Position numbers and translations under genes: made by a program. Positions 6,593 through 14,416 of a stretch of 18,887 nt of DNA are shown piece by piece. The stretch spans positions 1 through 18,887 of the forward strand of contig JAPYWX010000010.1 in the NCBI GenBank assembly GCA_028276145.1. Reading direction: 5' to 3'. Numbering within the stretch: the stretch's first letter is position 1; every line of letters starts with the position of its first letter. The notes beneath the pieces were generated by a model. That model searched no databases. It saw nothing but the letters and a program-made list of their open reading frames with translations, and had not been told where the DNA came from. This DNA comes from Spirochaetota bacterium (GTDB lineage Bacteria > Spirochaetota > Brevinematia > DTOW01).

Positions 6593-9358
6593 TTACCCTT
6601 CTATAGCCTCTATACACTTACTGCAAATCGTTGGATGTTTTTCACTTTTTCCAACTGTTGGTGAATAGACCCAACACCTTTCACATTTCTGCCCTTCTGC
6701 TCTTACTACTCCTACTCTAATTCCTTCTTCTTCGTTCTTAAGGATGCTGCTATCAACAGCTGAAATCTCAACTTGTGAAACTATGAACAGTTCCCATAAA
6801 TCCTTTGAGTATTCTTCTAAAACTTTCTTCGTGTTTTCGTCTTTAATTTCAAGAATCACTTTAGCTTCTAGTGAAGAGTTTATTAGTTTTTCTCTCCTTG
6901 CTACTTCTAGAGCTTTCAGTACACTTTCTCTTACCTTAAGTATTGTATCAAACTTTTCTCTTACACTTTCATTTTCCCATTCTTTCAATGGTTCCTCGTA
7001 CTCTGTTAGGAAAACTGATTCTATACCCTCTTTATCCTTGAAAAAGTTTTGCCATACATCTTCAGCTGTAAATGACAAAATCGGTGCTATTAGCCTGACT
7101 AGATGGCTAGTAATATAGTACATTGCTGTCTGTGTTGACCTTCTCTTTAGTCCGTCCTTTTTGCCGGTGTAAAGCCTGTCTTTCATTGCATCAAAGTAAA
7201 AGGCACTCAAGTCAACATTACAGAAATTGTAGATTTCTCTAAATATTTTATTAAAATTGTATCCTTCGTAACTTTTTCTCACACTAACAACAAGATTGTA
7301 AAGTCTATCAAGAATCCATTTATCAACATCTGTAAGTTTGCTATACTCAACGGTATCATCCTTAGTGAAGTCATAGAGATTACCAAGCATATATCTAAAT
7401 GTATTTCTAATCTTTCTGTAAGCATCTACAACTTTTTCAAGTATATGCGAACCAATCCTTAGGTCCTCTGTGTAATCTTCTGACACTACCCATAGCCTTA
7501 AAATGTCTGCGCCGTAGTCCTTTATAACATCAAGAGGAGAAACAACATTCCCCAAAGATTTATGCATTGCTCTGCCTAGCTCATCCAAAACGAACCCATG
7601 CGTTAAGACCTGCCTATAAGGTGGCACACCCCTTAAGCCAACTGAAGCCCAAAGTGAAGACTGGAACCACCCCCTATGCTGATCCGACCCTTCCAAGTAC
7701 AAATCCGCTGGCCACGATAATTCTTCTCGCTCCTCCAAAACGCAAAAACTACTGACTCCCGAGTCAAACCAAACGTCAACTATATCCATCTCTTTTTCAA
7801 ATTCAGTGCTTCCACATTTTTCACACTTGAAGTTAGAACCAACTATCTCATCTATGGATTTTTCGAACCAAACATCAATACCTTCTTTTTCAAACACTTT
7901 TATTATGTATTCACCCCATTTACCCCCGAGGTGAACAGTCCCACACTTTTTACAGACTATCGCCGGAATTGGCACTCCCCAAGCCCTCTGTCTCGACAAA
8001 CACCAGTCTGTTCTATTTTTAACCATGTTTTCTATCCTAACCTTACCCCATTCCGGTATCCACTTTACACTATTTATACCTTGAATTGCCTTTTCCTTTA
8101 TTTCAGGATTATTGACATCAAAAAACCATTGTGGTTTTGTCCTAAATATTACTGGGTTCTTACATCTCCAGCAGTGTGGATACTGGTGCCTATAGTTCTC
8201 AACATGTAGTAACATGCCTATTTCCTTTAGGTAATCTATAATATGCTTGTTTGCCTCAAAAACCTCAATTCCCTTCCATTTTTCAACTTCATCTGTAAAT
8301 TTACCTTCATCATCAACAGGGGATAATATAGGTAAATTGTACTTTATTCCAACCTCGTAGTCTTCTGTACCATGCCCCGGTGCAGTGTGAACTATTCCTG
8401 TACCTGTATCAGATGTAACATGTTCACCAAAAACGACTTTTGATTCTCTGTCAATGAAAGGATGCTTAACCTTAAGTTTCTTTATATCCTCTATTGATAT
8501 GTTCTCTGAGAATTTAACCTGCTTACCTAGCTTAGAAGCTAATTCCTCTACTAGCGATGATGCCATTATGTAATACTCTTTACCGTCAAAGCTTATTATA
8601 GAGTACCTAAGATCTTCACTAAAGGCTAAGGCAGTGTTGCCTGGTAGTGTCCAAGGAGTTGTTGTCCATATTAACACAAACAAATCACCATCAACTTTGG
8701 TACTACTCTCTACCACAGGGAACTTTACATATATTGATGGTGATTCCTTTTCATAGTACTCTATTTCTGCTTCAGCTAGTGCAGTACCACAGTGATAACA
8801 CCAATGAATTGGTTTAAATCCCTTATATACATATCCCTTGTTGTCAAGCTCTATTAAGAGCTTAGCGATTTTTACTTCGTACTCTTTTGACATCGTTATA
8901 TATGGTCTTTCCCAATCACCGAAGACACCGAGCCTTATGAATTCTTCTTTTTGAATCTTTATGAACTTTTCAGCGTATTCCCTACTTAGTTTTCTTATCT
9001 CCTTAGCTGGGGTTTGCTTAGCCTTAGGACCCAAATTTTTAGTTACTTGAAGTTCTATCGGTAAACCATGACAATCCCACCCAGGAACGAATGGAGAGTA
9101 ATAACCACTTAGCAGTTTGTCTTTGACTACAATATCTTTGAGGATTTTGTTTAACGCATGCCCAACATGTATATGCCCATTAGCATAAGGAGGACCATCG
9201 TGTAGGATAAACGTTTTAGCTCTATCCTTCTTGGATAAAGCTTTTTCGTAAATTTTATTCTCTAGCCAGAACTTAACAAACTCAGGTTCTCTCTGCGGCA
9301 AATTGGCTTTCATTTGAAAAGAAGTAGTAGGTAAATTAACGGTACTCTTGTAATCCAT
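6593..9358 (-). CDS. ileS: Isoleucyl-tRNA synthetase
   Basis: A 921-residue class I synthetase of bacterial type. The HIGH motif is HVGH (residues 64-67) in DGPPYANGHIHVGHALNK. The editing domain has TTTPWTLPGNTALA and GHGTEDYEVG. The second signature, normally KMSKS, reads AMHKS (597-601) in GRAMHKSLGN: the functional second lysine (K600) is kept, but the first lysine is alanine and the first serine is histidine. A C-terminal zinc site has C892, C895, C912 and C915. I start at ATG 9358 because it follows an AAGGGGGGC ribosome site and gives the family N-terminus MDYKSTVNLP. An ATG at 9376 would add six residues and overlap the purS stop. It is probably co-transcribed with purS, whose stop is 10 nt upstream. 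No T-box leader is evident. Confidence 0.96.
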   Translation of the reverse strand: MDYKSTVNLPTTSFQMKANLPQREPEFVKFWLENKIYEKALSKKDRAKTFILHDGPPYANGHIHVGHALNKILKDIVVKDKLLSGYYSPFVPGWDCHGLPIELQVTKNLGPKAKQTPAKEIRKLSREYAEKFIKIQKEEFIRLGVFGDWERPYITMSKEYEVKIAKLLIELDNKGYVYKGFKPIHWCYHCGTALAEAEIEYYEKESPSIYVKFPVVESSTKVDGDLFVLIWTTTPWTLPGNTALAFSEDLRYSIISFDGKEYYIMASSLVEELASKLGKQVKFSENISIEDIKKLKVKHPFIDRESKVVFGEHVTSDTGTGIVHTAPGHGTEDYEVGIKYNLPILSPVDDEGKFTDEVEKWKGIEVFEANKHIIDYLKEIGMLLHVENYRHQYPHCWRCKNPVIFRTKPQWFFDVNNPEIKEKAIQGINSVKWIPEWGKVRIENMVKNRTDWCLSRQRAWGVPIPAIVCKKCGTVHLGGKWGEYIIKVFEKEGIDVWFEKSIDEIVGSNFKCEKCGSTEFEKEMDIVDVWFDSGVSSFCVLEEREELSWPADLYLEGSDQHRGWFQSSLWASVGLRGVPPYRQVLTHGFVLDELGRAMHKSLGNVVSPLDVIKDYGADILRLWVVSEDYTEDLRIGSHILEKVVDAYRKIRNTFRYMLGNLYDFTKDDTVEYSKLTDVDKWILDRLYNLVVSVRKSYEGYNFNKIFREIYNFCNVDLSAFYFDAMKDRLYTGKKDGLKRRSTQTAMYYITSHLVRLIAPILSFTAEDVWQNFFKDKEGIESVFLTEYEEPLKEWENESVREKFDTILKVRESVLKALEVARREKLINSSLEAKVILEIKDENTKKVLEEYSKDLWELFIVSQVEISAVDSSILKNEEEGIRVGVVRAEGQKCERCWVYSPTVGKSEKHPTICSKCIEAIEG

Positions 9359-9368
9359 ATTGCCCCCC

Positions 9369-9602
9369 TTAGCCATTCAATTCCTCAATAGTGTACTTCT
9401 CAATTACTGGATTCGATAATATCTCATAAGCTATCTTGTCTATTAACTCTTTGCTGTTGCCGTTTGTCTCAATAAAGAATACCTTACCAACTCTTAAGTT
9501 GGTGACATCATTATAGCCTAAGTTGTGCAGAACTCTAAGAATTGAGTTACCTTGCGGGTCAAAAACATTTTCTTTCAAAAAAACTGTAACTTTATACTTC
9601 AT
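9369..9602 (-). CDS. purS: FGAM synthase subunit PurS
   Basis: A 77-residue protein matching the small PurS family: MKYKVTVFLKENVFDPQGNS, LGYNDVTNLRVGKVFFI, and a C-terminal block (LSNPVIEKYTIEEL) resembling the family's LLANTVIEDY. PurS dimers bridge PurL and PurQ in the formylglycinamidine ribonucleotide amidotransferase complex, step four of purine synthesis. It normally sits with purQ and purL; here it stands alone upstream of ileS, an unusual context. Upstream there is no clear Shine-Dalgarno site, and a candidate promoter ends about 9 nt before the ATG, so the mRNA may be leaderless. The family call rests on length and the DPQG...GYN...R.GK pattern and is fairly sure. Confidence 0.9.
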   Translation of the reverse strand: MKYKVTVFLKENVFDPQGNSILRVLHNLGYNDVTNLRVGKVFFIETNGNSKELIDKIAYEILSNPVIEKYTIEELNG

Positions 9603-9611
9603 AGAAAATAA

Positions 9612-9641
9612 ATTTTAATTCTCTTTTCCTTTTCTTTACAA
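9612..9641 (-). promoter_or_regulatory. Candidate promoter of purS-ileS
   Basis: On the minus strand, TTGTAA (9641-9636), an 18-nt spacer, then TAAAAT (9617-9612). The predicted start is near 9605, only a few bases before the purS ATG at 9602. Moderate match; it fits the no-SD pattern. Confidence 0.45.
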
Positions 9642-9685
9642 CAAAAGAAATTGAGGCTAACACCTCCCTTAATCCCAATAGACTG

Positions 9686-9714
9686 TTGACAAATAATCAC
9701 CATGACTTTAAAAA
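9686..9714 (+). promoter_or_regulatory. Candidate promoter of endonuclease V
   Basis: TTGACA (9686-9691) is a perfect -35 box. With a 17-nt spacer the -10 would be TAAAAA (9709-9714), a partial match. Transcription would then begin near 9721, inside the longest reading of the gene, favouring the internal ATG at 9729 as the real start. Confidence 0.4.
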
Positions 9715-9728
9715 TATATTTAAGTAGT

Positions 9729-10424
9729 ATGAATTTTGAGATTTTGAATAAGACTTTATCAGCTAAGAACATATACGAGTGTAAAAATGTTCAGTACTTG
9801 GTGAGAGAGCTCATTGAGTTTAGGGATATTGATATTTCTTTATTGAATGTTGTTGCTGGTGTAGACTTGAGCTATAAAGGAGATATAGGTATCTGTGTCC
9901 TTGTTGTTTTTGATTTTAAAACTATGGATATCCTTGAGCAGGTCGTAACCGTAAGTAAGGTAAGTTTCCCTTATATTCCGGGCTTTCTTGCTTTTAGAGA
10001 GGTACCGCTTATTGTTGATTCTATAAACAGACTAAGTGTCAATGTGGATCTTTTCATAGTTGACGGGCAGGGGGTTGCTCATCCCAGGAGAGCAGGAATT
10101 GCTACTCACCTGGGGGTGATACTAGAAAAGCCAACTGTAGGTTGCGCTAAATCTTTGCTCTATGGCTGTTATATTGACCCGCTTAATGAGTTGAACGCAA
10201 CTACCGACTTAGTTGACCCTGTCACAAATGAAGTTATTGGTAAAGTTATTAGGACTAAGGTAAGTACAAAGCCAATTTTCGTCTCTGTTGGAAACTATAT
10301 AAACCTTGAGAAATCTGTTGAGATTGTGAAGAGATTGACTTTTAACGGTAAATACAGAATACCTCTTCCTACATTTATCGCTGACAAATTAAGTAAAGAA
10401 GAAAGGAAAAAAGTTATTCTCTAG
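9729..10424 (+). CDS. nfi: Endonuclease V (deoxyinosine 3' endonuclease)
   Basis: A 231-residue DNA repair enzyme, close to the 220-230 residues usual for the family. Active-site residues known from the Thermotoga enzyme are all present: AGVDLS (D46), FPYIPG with the wedge tyrosine (Y82), AFRE (E91), VDGQG (D112), AHPR (H118) and CAKSLLYG (K141). The enzyme nicks DNA one base 3' of deaminated adenine (hypoxanthine), a lesion favoured by heat. An upstream ATG at 9702 would add nine residues, but a TTGACA-based promoter would then overlap the coding start, and the shorter form lines up better with the family N-terminus. The last 11 nt overlap the end of the convergent secreted-protein gene, with no room for a terminator between them. 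Confidence 0.92.
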   Translation: MNFEILNKTLSAKNIYECKNVQYLVRELIEFRDIDISLLNVVAGVDLSYKGDIGICVLVVFDFKTMDILEQVVTVSKVSFPYIPGFLAFREVPLIVDSINRLSVNVDLFIVDGQGVAHPRRAGIATHLGVILEKPTVGCAKSLLYGCYIDPLNELNATTDLVDPVTNEVIGKVIRTKVSTKPIFVSVGNYINLEKSVEIVKRLTFNGKYRIPLPTFIADKLSKEERKKVIL

Positions 10425-11220
10425 TTATTATTCCTACCTTACCTTCTTCGAATATCCTGAAGTTTTCTTCAGTTGATAGGAGTCTATAGACATCGTAATC
10501 TGATATTACAATCTTTGTTTTGTTCCTTCCGCCTATCTCTTTAGGGAATAGATAATATATTTTATCCCCGAATATCCCTGAGTGAACCGCATCTCTTAGG
10601 GTTTCAAAATAGTATATGTGAGGCTTTCCGTTTTTAACATTACCGTATGAATGTATTATTTCCCCGTTCTCGGAGATTATTGTTGGAGACAAAGAAAGTT
10701 TGAAGTCAAGTTTCTGAACATTGATAAGTAGCCCAGTATATACCTTAGGCTCGGAGAAACCTACAAATTTTGCATAATCCTGCCTAATTGTTGGCAATAC
10801 AAGAATTTCAAATAAGCTATCTTTTCCAAAAAGTGGTAGTTCGTACTCTGCATATACTTTTTTGTTATAGTATCTAAAATCCTTGAGGTTAGACCTCATG
10901 AGCAAAGAGATGAGTTTTGTTTCTTTTTCCGGAAAAACAGAAAATATATCTCCTACTTGCCTATTTTCATCAAAAACTATTTGGTTTATTCCGTTGAGCA
11001 GTTCGTGTATTATTTTTTCTTTGATTTTCGTTCTATACTCTCTTATTTCCTCCTGGTATCCTTTCCCCATGAGGTAGTTAGGAGTTTCTATTTCGGCTTG
11101 TATGGTTATTTTCTGTGCTGTCCAATTTATCGTGATGTTTGATATTTTTTCTATAACATCGGCTTCGCCGATGCTAAAAAGTGATAATAATATACCAATA
11201 AAGAAAAGCTTCTTATTCAT
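10414..11220 (-). CDS. Secreted protein of unknown function
   Basis: A 268-residue protein with a clear N-terminal signal peptide (MNKKLFFIGILLSLFSIGEA, residues 1-20) and no later membrane segment, so it is probably periplasmic. The C-terminal half has the pattern VYTGLLINVQKLDFKLSLSP, then ENGEIIHSYGN, and ends in ISDYDVYRLLSTEENFRIFEEG. This resembles an uncharacterised exported-protein domain I associate with spirochaetes and deltaproteobacteria (GLIIDARG...ALSP-like), but I cannot name a function. It starts one base after the lipoprotein stop (TAAG-ATG), has no ribosome site of its own, and is probably translationally coupled. The pair likely works together in the envelope, by context only. 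Confidence 0.75.
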   Translation of the reverse strand: MNKKLFFIGILLSLFSIGEADVIEKISNITINWTAQKITIQAEIETPNYLMGKGYQEEIREYRTKIKEKIIHELLNGINQIVFDENRQVGDIFSVFPEKETKLISLLMRSNLKDFRYYNKKVYAEYELPLFGKDSLFEILVLPTIRQDYAKFVGFSEPKVYTGLLINVQKLDFKLSLSPTIISENGEIIHSYGNVKNGKPHIYYFETLRDAVHSGIFGDKIYYLFPKEIGGRNKTKIVISDYDVYRLLSTEENFRIFEEGKVGIITRE

Positions 11221-11221
11221 C

Positions 11222-11887
11222 TTAGAAGTAAACGAATTTGTTTGTTCTGAGAGCTCTAAGCCTCTGTAACATCAGGTTAGCAAATTTATCTGTGATGTTC
11301 ACTGATATTGTTCTATCCCAGCAAATATCTTCCCATGTTGCTATTATTGTGTCTTCTAATTCGCTATAATCTATTTTGTACTCTGAAATCAGAATATACG
11401 AACTTTTGTTGTCTCTGCTTAGTTCGATTATGTAACTTCTTTGGTGTTTTATAGAGTTTGTTGGAAACTTGGTTACATTTATGTCTCTCAAAATCTCCTC
11501 ATTACTGTTTTTCTCATCTTTGTAGATAATGAGGTTACTGAATATAGAGTTTAGAACATCCATTTTAGCTACTACTGTGTTTGTTGAGCTATTGAATGAT
11601 TCTTGCTCACTTAGAGATATTATTGTTACATTTGAGTCTTCGAATATCATCATTCCGTTGGTTATCCCTCTTAGTTCTAACGGTATGTTCTTTATTCCCC
11701 TTTCAATTACGTTGTCCTTGAGTAAGTAAATGTTCTTTACGGTGTACTTTGAAGAGCCAACCTGAATTTCTTGGCTTTCTTTTGAGTTTTTGTCTATTGA
11801 TGGGTCATCGTTTTTCTTTACATTATCACTACAGGCAAAGTTAAAAAACAAAAATACCAAAATAGCCAAAAGTAATATTTTTCTCAT
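11222..11887 (-). CDS. Putative lipoprotein of unknown function
   Basis: A 221-residue protein with a lipoprotein signal: MRKILLLAILVFLFFNFAC, hydrophobic to residue 18, cysteine 19 as lipidation site in a relaxed lipobox (FNFAC) of the kind spirochaetes accept. A polar, acidic/lysine tether (SDNVKKNDDPSIDKNSKES) follows, then a beta-rich body without a family I recognise. It probably sits on the periplasmic face of a membrane. It is the first gene of a two-gene unit with the secreted protein (1-nt gap). No Shine-Dalgarno site is seen before the ATG. It is divergent from rsfS, 72 nt away. Existence as a gene is well supported; the function is unknown. Confidence 0.72.
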   Translation of the reverse strand: MRKILLLAILVFLFFNFACSDNVKKNDDPSIDKNSKESQEIQVGSSKYTVKNIYLLKDNVIERGIKNIPLELRGITNGMMIFEDSNVTIISLSEQESFNSSTNTVVAKMDVLNSIFSNLIIYKDEKNSNEEILRDINVTKFPTNSIKHQRSYIIELSRDNKSSYILISEYKIDYSELEDTIIATWEDICWDRTISVNITDKFANLMLQRLRALRTNKFVYF

Positions 11888-11922
11888 GTATAAAAGTTTC
11901 GGAAAGATTGGAGAGTTTATTA

Positions 11923-11952
11923 TTGAAAATTGCTGTTGATTTTATTAATTAT
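11923..11952 (+). promoter_or_regulatory. Candidate promoter of rsfS
   Basis: TTGAAA (11923-11928), an 18-nt spacer, then AATTAT (11947-11952), a 4/6 match. The start would fall at or within a base or two of the rsfS ATG (11960). Weak on its own; supported mainly by the same arrangement elsewhere. Confidence 0.3.
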
Positions 11953-11959
11953 TATTTGT

Positions 11960-12319
11960 ATGCCTAGGAAAGGAAGAACAAACCTAAAAACAATAGTCAA
12001 GAAAATAACAAAAATTTTAGAGAAAAAGAAGGCTGAGAATATCAAGGTAATAGATGTTTCTAAAGTAACACCCGAATTTAACTACATGGTTATAGCTAAT
12101 AGTGATAATAAATATCAGATGGAGGCTATTATCGAGGATTTGCTAAATTTTGCCAAAGAGAAGGAATTGACAATATTTGGCAAGGATTTGAATTTTGAGA
12201 GTGGTTGGGTGGTGGTGGACTTTTATGATATAATTGTTCATATTATGACTCCCGTTTTGAGGGAGTATTACCAGCTTGAGAGAATATGGGAAATTCCTAA
12301 TATAGCGGAGGTAGCATAA
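11960..12319 (+). CDS. rsfS: Ribosome silencing factor RsfS (YbeB/Iojap family)
   Basis: A 119-residue protein of usual RsfS length. Diagnostic stretches are KKAENIKVIDVSKVTPEFNY, the conserved glycine-tryptophan strand SGWVVVDFYDIIVHIM, and TPVLREYYQLERIW. RsfS binds ribosomal protein L14 on the 50S subunit and blocks subunit joining when nutrients are short. An upstream in-frame TTG at 11930 would add an implausible stretch MLLILLIIIC, and I start at ATG 11960, giving MPRKGRTNLKTIVKK. No SD precedes it. The stop and the cheW start share a base (TAATG), so rsfS and cheW are coupled. That pairing is uncommon; rsfS more often sits with nadD or rlmH. Confidence 0.92.
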   Translation: MPRKGRTNLKTIVKKITKILEKKKAENIKVIDVSKVTPEFNYMVIANSDNKYQMEAIIEDLLNFAKEKELTIFGKDLNFESGWVVVDFYDIIVHIMTPVLREYYQLERIWEIPNIAEVA

Positions 12320-12735
12320 TGAAGTTTGTTGCTTTTAACGTTTTCACTCAGAAATACGCTATTGAGATAGAAAAAGTCCAAGAAGTTATGGTAATGCCAA
12401 AGTACTTAGAGGTGCCGCACACTCATGAATTTATAGAAGGTGTTGTTGATTTGAGAGGAGAGATAATACCAGTTATAAGCTTAAGAAAAAGGTTTGGCAT
12501 AGAAGAGGATAATAAAGAAGGTAAGAAGTATTTGATAGTTCTTGACTTGGGGGGTAAGAAGTTTGGACTCAAGGTTGATGGAATAGAGGGGGTAATAGAC
12601 GCTACACCGAATGACATTTCTTCTTCCGATGAAATAGGTGAAATAAACAAAGAGTATGTTTCTCAGGTAATAAGGAAACTTAACGATATATACATATGTA
12701 TCAACCCTGAGAAGGTTGTTGAGGTTTCAACATAA
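12319..12735 (+). CDS. cheW: Chemotaxis coupling protein CheW
   Basis: A 138-residue single-domain CheW. Typical elements are FVAFNVFTQKYAIEIEKVQEV at the N-terminus, PHTHEFIEGVVDLRGEIIPVISLRKRFG in the middle, and DGIEGVIDATPNDI in the second subdomain. CheW links methyl-accepting chemoreceptors to the kinase CheA at the inner membrane. A strong GGAGGT ribosome site (12307-12312) lies inside the end of rsfS, six bases before the ATG, the best canonical SD in this block. No cheA or receptor gene is in the window, so it may be one of several CheW copies. A small unknown protein follows after 14 nt. Confidence 0.95.
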   Translation: MKFVAFNVFTQKYAIEIEKVQEVMVMPKYLEVPHTHEFIEGVVDLRGEIIPVISLRKRFGIEEDNKEGKKYLIVLDLGGKKFGLKVDGIEGVIDATPNDISSSDEIGEINKEYVSQVIRKLNDIYICINPEKVVEVST

Positions 12736-12749
12736 TTACCGTTTTTTGT

Positions 12750-13160
12750 ATGACTGACAAGGAAAGGATTGAGTTAATAAGGAAGGGAAACGAATTGTTC
12801 AACCAAGGCAAGATAGAAGAAGCAGCAAAAATATTTTTGCAAACAAACTATATAGACGGCTTAATAAGAGTTGGAGACCATTACTACTACCAAGATAAAA
12901 AGTTATTAAAAGCTTTTGTTTATTACAAAAGAGCAAACTATAGGAAAAGGCTTGAAGAGATTTATGAGAAGATGGCTAGGGTTATCAAGTTCTTACTCGA
13001 GGAGGATAAGAAACAAGTTGAAACTGCTAGTGACAATGTTACTAGTGACAATGTCACTAGTAACACTCAAGAAAATCGAGCACCTGATACCAATAGCCAG
13101 AATCAAAGTAATAATCAAGTTGAATTGGTTAAGAAGTATGAATTCCCTCGGATTAAATAA
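12750..13160 (+). CDS. Small TPR-like protein of unknown function, downstream of cheW
   Basis: A 136-residue cytoplasmic protein. Residues 1-90 look like two or three short helix pairs: LIRKGNELFNQGKIEEAAKI resembles a TPR-like helix pair and is followed by YIDGLIRVGDHYYYQDKKLL and AFVYYKRANYRKRLEEIYEK. The remaining ~45 residues are a polar, disordered tail with a DNVTS repeat. From memory, similar proteins occur in spirochaetes next to chemotaxis genes, but I could not verify this. TPR-like repeats usually bind other proteins, so an adaptor role beside CheW is a guess. No SD is visible before ATG 12750. A 29-nt perfect palindrome (13037-13065) lies in the tail. A hairpin terminator follows the stop. 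Confidence 0.8.
   Translation: MTDKERIELIRKGNELFNQGKIEEAAKIFLQTNYIDGLIRVGDHYYYQDKKLLKAFVYYKRANYRKRLEEIYEKMARVIKFLLEEDKKQVETASDNVTSDNVTSNTQENRAPDTNSQNQSNNQVELVKKYEFPRIK
13037..13065. repeat. Perfect 29-nt palindrome inside a coding tail
   Basis: Arms 13037-13050 and 13052-13065 are exact reverse complements (14 bp) around a single A at 13051. The left arm is TGTTACTAGTGACA. It arises within a tandem 15-nt coding repeat (one unit TSDNV) and encodes part of the disordered tail of the protein downstream of CheW. Confidence 0.9.
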
Positions 13161-13165
13161 TTCAG

Positions 13166-13183
13166 AAAGGGGGTAACCCCTTT
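13166..13183 (+). terminator. Terminator after the rsfS-cheW block
   Basis: AAAGGGG (13166-13172), loop GTAA, CCCCTTT (13177-13183), followed by TATT on the plus strand. It lies in the 25-nt gap between two convergent genes and may serve both. Confidence 0.8.
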
Positions 13184-13185
13184 TA

Positions 13186-14346
13186 TTAAAACTCGTATTC
13201 TTCGAATAGTATCTTGTTTGCAGCAGCCAAACTTACACCTGGTTCAAATTTGTAGCCAAGTTCTCTTAGTGTGAACTCTAGAGCTTGTAACATCACAACC
13301 ACATCACCTTTGTCAACATATCCTAAGTGTCCGAGTCTGAATATCTTGCCTTTCATTGAACCTTGGCCACCTGCAATTTCTGCTCCGTACTTGTTTCTCA
13401 TCAACTTTGGTATTTGTGTCCCATCTATTCCTTCAGGTACTTCAACGGCAGTTACTGCCTTTGAGAATAGTCTGTACTTGCAGAAGAGTTTTAGTCCTAG
13501 TGCCTTGACACCTTCCCTTACGGCTTTTGAAACTACAGTGTGTCTTTTTATGACATTTTCAAGTCCTTCCTTTTTCATTAGCTCAATAGCTTTGTTGAGA
13601 GCCATTATTAATGTGATTCCTGGAGTCCACGCAGTGGTTTTGTCTTTTAGTGCTTTCTCTTCTTCCCTGAGGTCAAAGTAGAACTTCGGTAAGTTTGATT
13701 TCTCCATGTACTTTTTAGCTTTTTCGGACAATGCTATGAATGACAAACCTGGAGGTATCATAAATGACTTCTGAGAACCTGCTACTAGTACATCTATACC
13801 CCACTCATCCATTTTTACCTCATCGCAACCCACTGAAGTTATTCCATCTACTATCAAAATAGCTTCAGTTTTTGATACGATTTTAGCTATTTCCTTGAGG
13901 TCAGAAGATACACCTGTTGAAGTCTCACTGTGCTGAAGTAAAACAGCTTTAGCATCAGGATGTTCTTTTAGAGCTTTTTCTACTTCATCAGGCTCAACGC
14001 AATAACCATACTCTTTTTGTAATGTAACTACATTGAGACCATAGGCTTTAGCTATCTTTCCCCATCTCTCTCCAAACTTACCAAAGCTTAGAACAATTAC
14101 CTTATCACCCTCAGATAGAGTGTTTTCTACTGCTGCATTCATTGCACCTGTTCCGGAGGAAGCTAATATGAACACATGCTGCTTGGTCTGGAAAACATAT
14201 TTTAGCCCTTCCCAAGCATTAACCAAAACTTCACTAAATTGTGAAGTTCTGTGATGAAATATTGGCTTTGACATTTCGGTTAGCACATCTGGTGGTATCT
14301 CAACAGGTCCTGGTGCATACAAATGATACTTAACAAGCATTCCCAT
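13186..14346 (-). CDS. Class V aminotransferase (alanine/serine-glyoxylate aminotransferase family)
   Basis: A 386-residue PLP enzyme of fold type I. Landmarks: YAPGPVEIPPDVL at the N-terminus, the phosphate-binding SGTGAMN (64-70), the aspartate pairing with the PLP ring nitrogen in VDGITSVG (D167), and the Schiff-base lysine in GSQKSFMIPPG (K193). FRLGHLGY near the C-terminus carries the substrate-carboxylate arginine. Family members transfer the amino group of alanine or serine to glyoxylate or pyruvate; the donor here cannot be decided, and serine/glycine metabolism is likely. The ATG at 14346 follows a GGGGG ribosome site (14352-14356). It is monocistronic, divergent from the DUF4912 gene, and convergent with the rsfS-cheW block. 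Confidence 0.9.
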   Translation of the reverse strand: MGMLVKYHLYAPGPVEIPPDVLTEMSKPIFHHRTSQFSEVLVNAWEGLKYVFQTKQHVFILASSGTGAMNAAVENTLSEGDKVIVLSFGKFGERWGKIAKAYGLNVVTLQKEYGYCVEPDEVEKALKEHPDAKAVLLQHSETSTGVSSDLKEIAKIVSKTEAILIVDGITSVGCDEVKMDEWGIDVLVAGSQKSFMIPPGLSFIALSEKAKKYMEKSNLPKFYFDLREEEKALKDKTTAWTPGITLIMALNKAIELMKKEGLENVIKRHTVVSKAVREGVKALGLKLFCKYRLFSKAVTAVEVPEGIDGTQIPKLMRNKYGAEIAGGQGSMKGKIFRLGHLGYVDKGDVVVMLQALEFTLRELGYKFEPGVSLAAANKILFEEYEF

Positions 14347-14373
14347 ACAATCCCCCTAAAATTTATCCTTCAT

Positions 14374-14401
14374 TTTGTATGTAAAAACGAAATTTTTTCA
14401 A
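14374..14401 (-). promoter_or_regulatory. Candidate promoter of the class V aminotransferase
   Basis: On the minus strand, TTGAAA (14401-14396), a 16-nt spacer, then TACAAA (14379-14374). A fair match; the leader of about 20 nt would include the GGGGG ribosome site. Confidence 0.4.
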
Positions 14402-14416
14402 GATTAACAGAATTTA

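Noticed and set aside
6744..8209. Three plus strand open frames inside ileS
   Set aside because: All are antisense to a complete, well-conserved IleRS and show no family motif.
11930..11959. TTG start for rsfS giving MLLILLIIIC
   Set aside because: The added hydrophobic stretch is not part of the RsfS family; the ATG at 11960 gives a normal protein.
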